Below the pieces are notes generated by a model. That model did not search any database and had not been told where the DNA came from. It worked only from the letters and a program-made list of their open reading frames with translations. A program made the position numbers and the translations under genes. This document shows positions 46,547 through 54,405 of a stretch of DNA of 64,000 nucleotides, piece by piece. How positions within the stretch are numbered: position 1 is the stretch's first letter; each line of letters opens with the position of its first letter. The stretch is from an uncultured Saccharospirillaceae bacterium (GTDB taxonomy: Bacteria; Pseudomonadota; Gammaproteobacteria; Pseudomonadales; Oceanobacteraceae): contig CANMOZ010000015.1 of the NCBI GenBank assembly GCA_947499545.1, positions 1-64,000 on the forward strand, in the 5' to 3' direction.

Positions 46547-46906
46547 ATGGGTAATTCTAAAGCAGACAGTAGCAAAAGTGCTAATGATCGGTCAGAAAAG
46601 AAAATGGCATTGGAGTACTTTAATCATCAATCAACACGGTTGGTAGACGCTACTCTAGCAGAAACGCTAGGCTTGTCTATGCATAATGCTGTTAGCTCTC
46701 AGTTGAATTCTCAAATGTCAACATCAGTATCTATTACTTCTGCTTGCAATCGTTTGCTCGGATCAAGTAGGGCACCTGAAAAAAAAGCTGCAGTGACGGA
46801 ATCAAAGCTTATTGAAAGTGTTGTTGAAGACAAGGTTCCAGGATTAAAGAAAAAATCTTGTTTTATCAAAAGATGGTATAAAGCCTGGAGAAGAAAACAT
46901 GACTGA
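46547..46906 (+). CDS. Reb-type protein, paralogue B (first), with basic tail
   Basis: A 119-residue protein. TLAETLGLSMHNAVSSQLNSQMSTSVSITSACNRLLG parallels the 47192 protein (TTLNETISLMMQNAVTAQQNMQMVMSTSAASCC), so they form a pair. The end is strongly basic (LKKKSCFIKRWYKAWRRKHD; key residues K, R, W), perhaps for nucleic acid, membrane or partner contact. Overlaps the next gene by 8 bases. Confidence 0.7.
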   Translation: MGNSKADSSKSANDRSEKKMALEYFNHQSTRLVDATLAETLGLSMHNAVSSQLNSQMSTSVSITSACNRLLGSSRAPEKKAAVTESKLIESVVEDKVPGLKKKSCFIKRWYKAWRRKHD

Positions 46907-47183
46907 TTCAAAGCATTCAAACAATGAATCAAGCAGCGAAATATCAAGTGAAGAAGAGTATTACAAAAGGCTCGAGAAGTATACAGATGATCAAATTAGA
47001 AAAACGGAAGAGTTGATTTCAGAAACACAGAAAAAACTTGAATCACCATCATTATTTGCAAGCATTGATAAGCCTGTTGATTTAGATAAAGAGCTTGATG
47101 ATTTATATAAAGACGTAAATCAACAATTAGAAAACGCAATGAAAAAAATAAATGAACAAATTGATAAGATAATGAAGATGTAG
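46899..47183 (+). CDS. Small acidic coiled-coil protein in the R-body cluster
   Basis: A 94-residue, very charged helical protein. Ser/Glu-rich start, then EEYYKRLEKYTDDQIRKTEEL and LDDLYKDVNQQLENAMKKINEQIDKIM, both heptad-like. It shows no RebB motif and no membrane segment. Overlaps the preceding gene, so is coupled to it. Could be an assembly chaperone or a bridging subunit. Not recognised as a known family. Confidence 0.6.
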   Translation: MTDSKHSNNESSSEISSEEEYYKRLEKYTDDQIRKTEELISETQKKLESPSLFASIDKPVDLDKELDDLYKDVNQQLENAMKKINEQIDKIMKM

Positions 47184-47191
47184 GGAACGAC

Positions 47192-47377
47192 ATGTCTCAG
47201 CAATCGAATCAAGGTAGCCAGGTATCAGATGCATTTAGTCAAACCACATTGAATGAAACGATCAGTTTGATGATGCAAAATGCAGTCACAGCACAGCAAA
47301 ATATGCAAATGGTGATGAGTACATCCGCTGCAAGTTGTTGTGCCTTGATTGTTAAGTTGGGGCAACAAGGAGCTTAA
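47192..47377 (+). CDS. Short Reb-type protein, paralogue B (second)
   Basis: A 61-residue protein with FSQTTLNETISLMMQNAVTAQQ and MVMSTSAASCC, paired with the 46547 gene but without its charged extensions. Matches the RebB-like helix pattern (N-A-V/T-x-A-Q-Q). Starts 8 bases after the coiled-coil gene. Confidence 0.7.
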   Translation: MSQQSNQGSQVSDAFSQTTLNETISLMMQNAVTAQQNMQMVMSTSAASCCALIVKLGQQGA

Positions 47378-47396
47378 TTAGCGAGCAGGGTCTAGT

Positions 47397-47666
47397 GTGG
47401 CTTTTGATTCATCAGCAAAGACGAATTTACAGAGAGCTGTTGCGCAGTCTGCGGCCATTGCTGTTCAAGATGCTGTGGATAATTTAAGGCATATAGAAGG
47501 TATTTCGACCACGACAATAGGAGTAGCCTTTGCAAAATTTCTAGAGACGGATGACCCTAGATATCCCAAAATCATTAAGGAAGCCAGTAAAGTCTTCGCA
47601 GAAAGCACAGAGCAGTTTGCAAAAGTAGGGAAAGCGGCAGCGGAAGTTGTAAAGAGTTTCGAATAG
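47397..47666 (+). CDS. Reb-type protein, paralogue A (second)
   Basis: An 89-residue protein with a GTG start behind AGGG. QRAVAQSAAIAVQDAVDNLRHIEGISTTTIGVAFAKFLETDD matches the 46209 protein over about 40 residues (in pieces QSxAIAxxDAxDNLR and STTxIGVA). Ends in an amphipathic helix (FAKVGKAAAEVVKSFE). Likely structural or assembly factor. Confidence 0.7.
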   Translation: MAFDSSAKTNLQRAVAQSAAIAVQDAVDNLRHIEGISTTTIGVAFAKFLETDDPRYPKIIKEASKVFAESTEQFAKVGKAAAEVVKSFE

Positions 47667-47687
47667 TAAAAATAATAGGGGGTTACA

Positions 47688-49064
47688 ATGGATACCGCGG
47701 TTAGACAGCTTATTTATCGTAATAGACGTTGTGACGATGAATCCGCGTTGAATTTAGAAGATCTAAAAGCCATTACAAAAACATCTAAATCGGATGAGCA
47801 GCTCAGAAGATTAGAACATAAGTTGATACAAAGCGTTCAAGTCTATACTTTTGAAGACGTTATATTGAAAGTACCTGAAGCAACCATAGTGAACGCGGTA
47901 AATCCTGGTGGGTATGGGTTATTGAAGCGATCAGCACTTTGTTCTGAAACCGACAATAATGGTAAATGTTCTGTATCTCCACTTTTCAAAGATGCCGAAG
48001 ATAAAAATCAGTATGGTAAGACATCAGATTCAAATAAAAAACTGATTGACACGCCACTGTTTAATTTAAAGTGGGAAAAGGAATACATTCCCAATGGAGC
48101 ATCGATTCGAGAAGAAGCTAAAAGTGCACGATACTGTGATAAATTATTGTCCGATATGAGCTTGCTTATCCAGGAAATGGAAGTTTTTATGAAATGGGAG
48201 TGGCCCACCGTAGAATACGATGCGATTGAATGCCTTATTAGGATAAACAAGACAGAATATCAAGAGCTTATTTCATTGCGTGACCGTTATGGTTCTTCAT
48301 TGAAGAGAGCAAATAAGCCCTACGTAAAAAATGAAGCCGAGTTTGATTCCTATCTTGATGTTTATCGATATCGAGTTGGTATCACCAATTATTTGGGTGA
48401 TATAGGTGTGATGGCAGCTTTAAGAGAACTTTTCAGAGCTCATCCGCATTATGCCGTGCTACAAGACAAGGCAATTTGGTTATTGCAAGGCATTCGCAAT
48501 TTATTTGTTCATATTCAACGGGTAAAACACTATAGGCAGCTTGAAAAACTGGATAAACCCTCCTTTTTTGATAAGGTTGTTGCGTCTTTCCTTGGGATAT
48601 TGAAATCGATTATCGCTATTGGATCTGGGATAGCCGCTCCTTTTACATATGGTGCTAGTTCGGGTATTGCGATATTGAGTAATGTCGGACTATCCTATGC
48701 AACAAAGAAATTAATGGCTGATAATAATAATACTCTAAGAGAACTGATTGATCTTATACCTGCTATTTATGCTGTTGTTGATAATTATGTTGTGGCACGA
48801 TTTGGAAATCTCTCGTTTGATACGGAGTCTCTTGAGATTGAAAATCAATGCAAGGAAATACTCAAGCAAATGGAAAGCAAGGCAGCCATCAAACAGCAAA
48901 TGATGGATTTAGAAAAAGTGGATCCAAAAGCTCTCTATAAGATCACGGAATTAGCGTTATCAGATCCTGGCTTGAATGATATCATTGTCAGCGCAGTGGC
49001 TTCTGAAAAAACAAATTTCATGAAAGGTTTGCCCATTAAAAAACCTGATTCTAGTAAAAAGTAG
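47688..49064 (+). CDS. Unknown 458-residue protein, last gene of the reb operon
   Basis: No family is recognised. The N-terminal half is charged and mixed, with several cysteines (RRCDDES, LCSETDNNGKC, RYCDKL). The middle is helical (LLSDMSLLIQEMEVFMKWEWP; FRAHPHYAVLQDKAIWLLQGIR). Residues about 294-345 hold a long Gly/Ala/Ser/Ile-rich hydrophobic stretch (VASFLGILKSIIAIGSGIAA, then PFTYGASSGIAILSNVG) that could be a membrane-inserting hairpin. The tail is charged. Strong ribosome site AGGGGG, 21 bases after the last reb gene, so it belongs to this operon. Pore-forming, anchoring or release functions are guesses. Confidence 0.75.
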   Translation: MDTAVRQLIYRNRRCDDESALNLEDLKAITKTSKSDEQLRRLEHKLIQSVQVYTFEDVILKVPEATIVNAVNPGGYGLLKRSALCSETDNNGKCSVSPLFKDAEDKNQYGKTSDSNKKLIDTPLFNLKWEKEYIPNGASIREEAKSARYCDKLLSDMSLLIQEMEVFMKWEWPTVEYDAIECLIRINKTEYQELISLRDRYGSSLKRANKPYVKNEAEFDSYLDVYRYRVGITNYLGDIGVMAALRELFRAHPHYAVLQDKAIWLLQGIRNLFVHIQRVKHYRQLEKLDKPSFFDKVVASFLGILKSIIAIGSGIAAPFTYGASSGIAILSNVGLSYATKKLMADNNNTLRELIDLIPAIYAVVDNYVVARFGNLSFDTESLEIENQCKEILKQMESKAAIKQQMMDLEKVDPKALYKITELALSDPGLNDIIVSAVASEKTNFMKGLPIKKPDSSKK

Positions 49065-49096
49065 GTGGAATAAAAGGCGATATTTCGTTGGCAAGA

Positions 49097-49124
49097 AACG
49101 CAAGAGCCAGTTGGCTCTTGCGTT
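49097..49124. terminator. Strong bidirectional terminator at the end of the reb operon
   Basis: AACGCAAGAGCCA, loop GT, TGGCTCTTGCGTT: a perfect 13-bp stem between convergent genes. It lacks a clean T-run but must be very stable. Confidence 0.7.
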
Positions 49125-49132
49125 CTAAACAG

Positions 49133-49702
49133 TTAATTATAATACCCTGTGAACGATTGCTTTATTTTATCTCTACCAATTTGAATGCGTTTACGAATCG
49201 TACTAGGAGTAGCGTTAAGGTAGCTAGAGATGCTTTCATAATCCATATCATCTATAAAACGTAGTTTGACACTTGTTTTTATACTTTCTGGAAAGCTTTC
49301 TATCAATTTTGATATTTTAGAGATACATTCCTCTATATAAATCGTTTCATCTAAAGGTTTGACGTATGACTGTTCGTCAATAAAGGATATGTCATCTGAT
49401 TCTAAATCATCATAACTTGTATCGAAACGATACTTTTTTCTGTGAGCATCAATACAGGCATTAAAGGCGATCTTATTTACCCAAGATTTTATATCTTTCA
49501 CAATGATGTCTTGTTCCAATATTTTATTAGCAATTTTTAATGCTATTTCAGACGCAGTATCTTCTGCCTCATGGTGATTATTATTTAGCCAAAAATAACA
49601 CTTTTTAGTTACCCTGTCTTTGTCTTTCTCCCAATACTCCCAAAATGTTTTTACATCCATGGGCTTGTTATTTTTATTGTTGATATCCGCTAACTCGATC
49701 AT
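49133..49702 (-). CDS. ECF-type RNA polymerase sigma factor
   Basis: About 189 residues from ATG 49702 (AAAGGA six bases upstream; a longer frame from 49750 is less likely). Region 2: FWLNNNHHEAEDTASEIALKIA and SWVNKIAFNACIDAHRKKYR (core binding and -10 recognition). Region 4: LRFIDDMDYESISSYLNATPSTIRKRI plus IGRDKIKQ (HTH for -35 recognition). No anti-sigma gene adjoins. It lies between the reb operon (convergent) and the GH19 unit (divergent), so it is a candidate regulator of one or both. Sigma-like regulators are known near P. aeruginosa R-body genes. Confidence 0.88.
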   Translation of the reverse strand: MIELADINNKNNKPMDVKTFWEYWEKDKDRVTKKCYFWLNNNHHEAEDTASEIALKIANKILEQDIIVKDIKSWVNKIAFNACIDAHRKKYRFDTSYDDLESDDISFIDEQSYVKPLDETIYIEECISKISKLIESFPESIKTSVKLRFIDDMDYESISSYLNATPSTIRKRIQIGRDKIKQSFTGYYN

Positions 49703-49951
49703 TGGTGTGTCCTTTCTATCTGTGGGTTTTAGAAGGACGTTGGATGGCACTATATGTGAACTTTAATTTCGATAAAAAACGGATAAAACATGTAAAAAGA
49801 CAGTTTTTTTGTGAATAAATCATCTTTATGGTCAATAAATCATGGTCGACCAAATAAGCCTATCGACAGCTAGATTAAGAGTTTCAAACAAGCTGAGTAA
49901 AAGAAAAAATGAGTATTCTAGTTAGAATGATAATTGTAAGCGGGCTTGCTC
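49703..49951. other. Divergent intergenic region between sigma gene and GH19 gene
   Basis: About 250 A+T-rich bases without a gene. It must contain both promoters. I could not identify convincing sigma-70 or ECF-type boxes by eye. Confidence 0.4.
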
Positions 49952-50770
49952 ATGAAAAAGTATTTTGTAAAACCAGGAGATACTCTCAGCGCTATTGCTA
50001 AGCGCTTCTACAATAAAGCCAGCAAATGGAAAGAATTAGCAATCTTTAATAAGTTGCAAGAGCCTGATCGTTTGTCTGTTGGTGAAACACTGTTTATTCC
50101 AGAAAATGATCATCTGAATCAACCAAAGCATACGCGATCCATTCCTCTTGTAACCCGGTCACAGCTTAAATATATCCAACCTGACATCTTAGATAATGAT
50201 ATCAATCGGTACTTGGATCCATTAAATCAAATGATGGATCGATATGACATTACCTCATCAATTAGAAAGGCACATTTCTTAGCACAGGTATTAGAAGAAA
50301 GCATGTGTTTCAGATATACCGAAGAAAATCTTTACTACAGCCCATCAAGATTGATGCAGATTTTTGGACATCACTTTGGTTCATTATCTGAAGCAAAATC
50401 ATACGCCGAAAATCCTATTAAAACAGCAAATAGGGTGTATGCAAATCGCTTAGGGAATGGCGATGAAACGACAGGAGATGGTTGGCGATACAGAGGGCGA
50501 GGTTTGATACAGCTAACAGGAAAGAATAACTATAAAGCATTCACACTGCATTCCGGTTCAAATTTCTTGAATGCACCTGATGGTGTTTCAAATGACCCTC
50601 TAATAGCAGTTCAGGTTGCAACCTGGTATTGGAAATTAGAAGGATTGAATGCTCTTTCAGATAACGACGATTTGATTGGCATAACAAAGCGCATCAATGG
50701 CGGATTGAATGGCCTTGATAAAAGAAGAAAACTTTGTGAAAAAGCAAAACATGTAATGGGAGTTAATTAA
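49952..50770 (+). CDS. LysM-GH19 peptidoglycan/chitin hydrolase (endolysin-like)
   Basis: About 272 residues without a signal peptide. N-terminal LysM domain (KKYFVKPGDTLSAIAKRFYN, LSVGETLFIP, about 1-53), linker, and a GH19 catalytic domain: FLAQVLEESMCFRYTEENLYYS with two Glu as acid/base candidates, ETTGDGWRYRGRGLIQLTGKNNY (the GH19 core G-R-G-x-x-Q-L-T), and a terminal ITKRINGGLNGLDKR. Such endolysins break cell walls. It begins the unit divergent from the ECF sigma gene. Start ATG 49952 rather than TTG 49946. Lack of export signal suggests it needs a holin-like partner or cell damage, or is exported another way. Confidence 0.88.
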   Translation: MKKYFVKPGDTLSAIAKRFYNKASKWKELAIFNKLQEPDRLSVGETLFIPENDHLNQPKHTRSIPLVTRSQLKYIQPDILDNDINRYLDPLNQMMDRYDITSSIRKAHFLAQVLEESMCFRYTEENLYYSPSRLMQIFGHHFGSLSEAKSYAENPIKTANRVYANRLGNGDETTGDGWRYRGRGLIQLTGKNNYKAFTLHSGSNFLNAPDGVSNDPLIAVQVATWYWKLEGLNALSDNDDLIGITKRINGGLNGLDKRRKLCEKAKHVMGVN

Positions 50771-50771
50771 T

Positions 50772-51590
50772 ATGAATAGAAAGCAAACGCAAGATGTTTT
50801 ACAAGCGCTTACAGCAGACATTTCTAACCGGTATAGCGCTGGGAAAAAATATCCAAGTGGACATATACTATCAAGTGATTTAGATAAGTATTTTGATATT
50901 GCCTTCAAATGTTTATCTGAACAAGCTATCAAAGTATTAAAAATACATTCAGAGCAAGGCAAAACCACCGAAGAAAGGGTCGATCTCATAAATTATGCAC
51001 CCATTCCAGTCGATTTGTCAGGCTGGTTATTGAATGCTGGAGATAAAGGACAAGATTATCGGTTTAAACCTGGAACGGTTATCCCGCCCAAATCTGAGCT
51101 GTCTATTTATACCCTTCCAGGGCATACGTACTCATTTGATAGCCATAACCCTATTTGGAATGATTCAGGAGATACAGCTTTCTTGTTTGATAAAGAAGGC
51201 CAGCTTAGGGATACATTGTCTTATGGAATTCCGTTAGCCAATAATGTTTATATTTCAGCTATTCAGTATGATGGCATAAATGGCAAATCAGAATCCGATG
51301 AATATATAGAAATAAAAAATGATGGGGATACCTCCGTTGATATATCCAATTGGGAGATTTTTTCAAAGGGAGGGCAGAGATTTATATTTCCTCCCCTAGT
51401 GCGTTTGTTGCCAAGATCATATCTTCGTGTTTTTACGGGGTCTCCAAAAGGGTATAAGGTGGACTTTTCGTTTAATCGACAAGCAGCTGTTTGGAATAAT
51501 AAAGAAGACGAAGGGTTTTTGTACGATGATCGTCACGAACTTGTTTCATGTTTGCTATATAAGGATGGAAAAGTCGTTAAATCTTGCTAA
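50772..51590 (+). CDS. Tandem lamin-tail-domain (LTD) protein
   Basis: A 272-residue protein without signal peptide. Two LTD beta-sandwich modules: about 65-150 (RVDLINYAPIPVDLSGWLLN, FKPGTVIPPKSELSIYT, DTAFLFDKEGQLRDTLSYG) and about 178-268 (DEYIEIKNDGDTSVDISNWE, RFIFPPLVRLLPRSYLRVFTG, DEGFLYDDRHELVSCLLY). Bacterial LTDs are usually adhesion or structural modules of secreted proteins; intracellular tandem LTD is uncommon. One base after the GH19 gene, so co-transcribed and probably coupled. Partner or immunity function for the hydrolase is possible but unproven. Confidence 0.8.
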   Translation: MNRKQTQDVLQALTADISNRYSAGKKYPSGHILSSDLDKYFDIAFKCLSEQAIKVLKIHSEQGKTTEERVDLINYAPIPVDLSGWLLNAGDKGQDYRFKPGTVIPPKSELSIYTLPGHTYSFDSHNPIWNDSGDTAFLFDKEGQLRDTLSYGIPLANNVYISAIQYDGINGKSESDEYIEIKNDGDTSVDISNWEIFSKGGQRFIFPPLVRLLPRSYLRVFTGSPKGYKVDFSFNRQAAVWNNKEDEGFLYDDRHELVSCLLYKDGKVVKSC

Positions 51591-51591
51591 A

Positions 51592-51609
51592 AGAGGGGGG
51601 TACCCCTCT
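51592..51609 (+). terminator. Hairpin after the LTD gene
   Basis: AGAGGGG, loop GGTA, CCCCTCT, then CTCTTTGTTG. A short strong stem with a weak T-rich tail; probably ends or attenuates transcription before the next gene. Confidence 0.6.
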
Positions 51610-51674
51610 CTCTTTGTTGTGTATATTTTTAATTTGTGAACACTGCAAATAATAATATCATTAAGGTGAAAAAT

Positions 51675-52406
51675 ATGCCTTTTCTCTATAAGTATTGCCA
51701 AGCAGATGATGGGTTAGCTATTGTGATGCTGGCACACTCAGAAAGTCTGTCTGTGAGACTTGATGGTGTTCAATCGCTGGGGCTACCTGGTATAGGATCT
51801 AATAATCAAACGACTTCAGTTAGGGCCACTCATTGGATAGACAGTTATGAGATTAATTTTAATGAAGAGTTGCCCTTTTCGTTTCATTCATCAGAACAAA
51901 CAATAAAGTGGCTTCTAGATTTAGTAGATGACTTAATTTCGGGGGTTGATATTTTTATTTTTCAAGAGGGTATGTTTGGAATAAAAAACTCCTCCTTGAT
52001 TGATATGCTAGGTGAAAAATATAGAGAAACGGATTTTATTTGGTTAGCCAGTACGACGAGTGACGGTGAGCAAGCCATTGATGTCAACCAAATTTCTTTG
52101 AGCGCGTATCGAACAAATCGATATCCTGACAAGGCAAATACATCGAAGCAACTACGAATTTTTTCACTGGATGATACACTGAGTTTGCGTCAGGCAATCT
52201 TGTTTGCCAAAAATCAGCGAGAACTTGATCAATTAAGAGACGGTCATCTTGAGAAAGCATCGGGTAGCTATATTGTCTTAGAGAGAGTTGATGCAGATGA
52301 AGCTGAAAAAATCATCCGACAAAGCCTTTGCAAAATCCAGAAGGTGGGTACCCCTCAAGAAACTGAGATAAGCAGTAAGCAATTAATTGATTTTGGTCTT
52401 GATTAA
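51675..52406 (+). CDS. Unknown 243-residue protein at the island's right end
   Basis: No recognised family. ATG 51675 has AAGGTGA five bases upstream, so it is preferred over an in-frame GTG at 51636. Mixed alpha/beta protein, no signal or membrane segment: MPFLYKYCQADDGLAIVML, LLDLVDDLISGVDIFIFQEGMFG, and near the end SYIVLERVDADEAEKIIRQSL. It is on the same strand as GH19-LTD but behind a hairpin. Codon and base use resemble the reb region more than gshA. Confidence 0.65.
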   Translation: MPFLYKYCQADDGLAIVMLAHSESLSVRLDGVQSLGLPGIGSNNQTTSVRATHWIDSYEINFNEELPFSFHSSEQTIKWLLDLVDDLISGVDIFIFQEGMFGIKNSSLIDMLGEKYRETDFIWLASTTSDGEQAIDVNQISLSAYRTNRYPDKANTSKQLRIFSLDDTLSLRQAILFAKNQRELDQLRDGHLEKASGSYIVLERVDADEAEKIIRQSLCKIQKVGTPQETEISSKQLIDFGLD

Positions 52407-52622
52407 GATATATCCACAAGTTTTATCCGGTAATGGTTCAGACAGGTCTCGGAGGCTCAGTGGGCGAATAACATTGAGGTCTGTTGGCTGAGGCTGAAAC
52501 GAGCCCAAATGTGCTATGTAACACTCCTTTTGTTCTTTATAAATGTACTAGAAGCTTGTTCTTAAAAATAAGGCTTTTATACTGCGGCTTGTACGCACGT
52601 ATTGGACAGAGGATAGCGCCTT

Positions 52623-54182
52623 GTGGATAGTAACGCTCATACCTGGCTGAAGAAGTACCCCTGGCTGCAAGATGACCCAGCTCGACTGGAGGTCAATCTT
52701 GGGATAGAGAAGGAGGGGCTTCGAGTTACATCAGAAGGGCAAATTGCACCCAATCGCCACCCTGAACGACTTGGGTCAACGTTGACGCATCCCTACATTA
52801 CCACGGACTATTCCGAGGCCTTGCTTGAGTTTATTACCCCAGTCATGCATGACGTGGGTGAGATCACCTCTTTTGTCGAACAGCTGCATCGCTTCAGTTT
52901 GGACAACACGCCAAATGAGTGGATCTGGCCAGCCTCTATGCCGTGTCGGATTGAACGCGAATTGGACGTCCCCATTGCCGAATACGGCACTTCGAATCCA
53001 GGGTTATTAAAACATGTCTATCGGCGTGGGCTTTGGCATCGTTATGGCCGAATCATGCAATGCATTGCGGGCGTTCATTTTAATTTTTCGGTAGGGTCAT
53101 CGTTTTGGCCGAATCTTGGTGCGGAAGCGCTCAAAGATGCTCAAACGCAAGACTATTTTGCAGCCATCCGGAATTTCAGACGTTACTCTTGGCTTTTGAT
53201 GTACTTGTTTGGCGCCTCTCCTTGCGTGGACCGTTCGTTCATTGAAGCCTACCCCGCTAAGAAAGATGAGCTGGAACAATTAGATGCCAATACTCTGTTC
53301 AAGCCCTACGCAACCTCTTTAAGAATGAGCGGTATGGGATATCAAAGTGATGCCCAAGCGTCTCTTTTTGTGTGCTACAACCGCCTAGAAACTTACCTAT
53401 CTACGCTGAAAGCGGCCATTCAAACGTCTTATGAGCCATATGAAATCATTGGTTTGAAAGATTCGCAGGGTCAATTCAATCAAATGTCAACGAATATTCT
53501 TCAAATTGAGAACGAATATTATAGTGACATTCGTCCAAAGCGTACGACCCATTCGGGGGAGAAGCCGATTCATGCACTATTTTCACGTGGAGTAGAGTAT
53601 GTGGAGGTCAGGTCGCTGGATTTGAACCCTTATGCGCCATCCGGTCTGACCGAAGAGCAGATGCACTTTCTTGAGGTCTTTATGCTGTATTGTTTGCTCA
53701 AGGACAGTCCCGAAATGGGCACACGAGAATGTACCGATGCTCAGAAAAACCTGAATCTGGTTGTGAATGAGGGCCGTAGGCCGGGCCTGCAACTGGTCAA
53801 TCAGAACAAAAAGATGTCCATGGTCGAGTGGGCCAATCATTTACTGGATGAAATTTTGCAGTTGGCACGATGTTTGGACAAGGTCCACGGCACGGGCTCT
53901 GTCAAGGCAGAAGCGGTTGAAAAGCAGCGTCTTCCCCTGCAAGGCAGTCAGTACACACTTTCATGGCGAGTGTTGAATGACACGACAGCTGCCGGTGGCT
54001 TTCAATCCTTTGGTATTCAGCAGTCAAAGCGCATTGCGGAATGTTTTAATTTGTTAACAGCAGAGCAACAAGCACACTTTGAGGCGATAGCGAAAACGTC
54101 TCTTGAGCAACAAAAGGCATTAGAAGCGGCACCAAGGATTGAATTTGAGACATTTTTGCGGGACTATTTGGCCGGGTTTTAG
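52623..54182 (+). CDS. gshA: Glutamate-cysteine ligase GshA
   Basis: A 519-residue ATP-dependent enzyme making gamma-glutamylcysteine, the first step of glutathione. Matches the E. coli-type (group 1) ligase: LEVNLGIEKEGLRV, TTDYSEALLEFITP, GVHFNFSVG, NFRRYSWLLMYLFGASP, YSDIRPKR and VRSLDLNPY. Length equals E. coli (518). GTG start with GAGGA 10 bases upstream. In P. aeruginosa tex and gshA are near neighbours; here they flank the R-body island. Confidence 0.97.
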   Translation: MDSNAHTWLKKYPWLQDDPARLEVNLGIEKEGLRVTSEGQIAPNRHPERLGSTLTHPYITTDYSEALLEFITPVMHDVGEITSFVEQLHRFSLDNTPNEWIWPASMPCRIERELDVPIAEYGTSNPGLLKHVYRRGLWHRYGRIMQCIAGVHFNFSVGSSFWPNLGAEALKDAQTQDYFAAIRNFRRYSWLLMYLFGASPCVDRSFIEAYPAKKDELEQLDANTLFKPYATSLRMSGMGYQSDAQASLFVCYNRLETYLSTLKAAIQTSYEPYEIIGLKDSQGQFNQMSTNILQIENEYYSDIRPKRTTHSGEKPIHALFSRGVEYVEVRSLDLNPYAPSGLTEEQMHFLEVFMLYCLLKDSPEMGTRECTDAQKNLNLVVNEGRRPGLQLVNQNKKMSMVEWANHLLDEILQLARCLDKVHGTGSVKAEAVEKQRLPLQGSQYTLSWRVLNDTTAAGGFQSFGIQQSKRIAECFNLLTAEQQAHFEAIAKTSLEQQKALEAAPRIEFETFLRDYLAGF

Positions 54183-54318
54183 TATTCGTGCGCCATTTGT
54201 TGTGACGTGCAAATACTAAAACCGTCATGATAGGACTGGCCAATATACATATTTGCGGCACTACGTCGGCTGATTTTCGTTTTTGGCTTGCATCGGTGGC
54301 CTCGCTATGAAGAATAGC

Positions 54319-54394
54319 CGGCTGCTTTGTGATCAGCCGCACGGTGTGCTCGGTGCACCGAATGGCTGGACTCTCCTCGGTAACCAAACAGAGT
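54319..54394 (+). promoter_or_regulatory. Structured leader of the agcS symporter gene
   Basis: Three stems in series in the 5' leader: CGGCTG/CAGCCG (54319-54339), CGGTG/CACCG (54342-54360), and ACTCT/AGAGT (54370-54394). The 3' part reads CACCGAA, ACTCTC, GGTAA, ACAGAG in order, similar to the conserved 3' half of glycine riboswitch aptamers. The matching GGAGAG 5' strand is not visible, so a true riboswitch is uncertain. AgcS symporters are common glycine riboswitch targets. Confidence 0.35.
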
Positions 54395-54405
54395 GAGTAG
54401 GTTTT

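Noticed and set aside
48570-48720. Colicin-like pore domain in the 458-residue protein
   Set aside because: The hydrophobic stretch is suggestive only; no colicin motif or immunity gene is seen, so not called.
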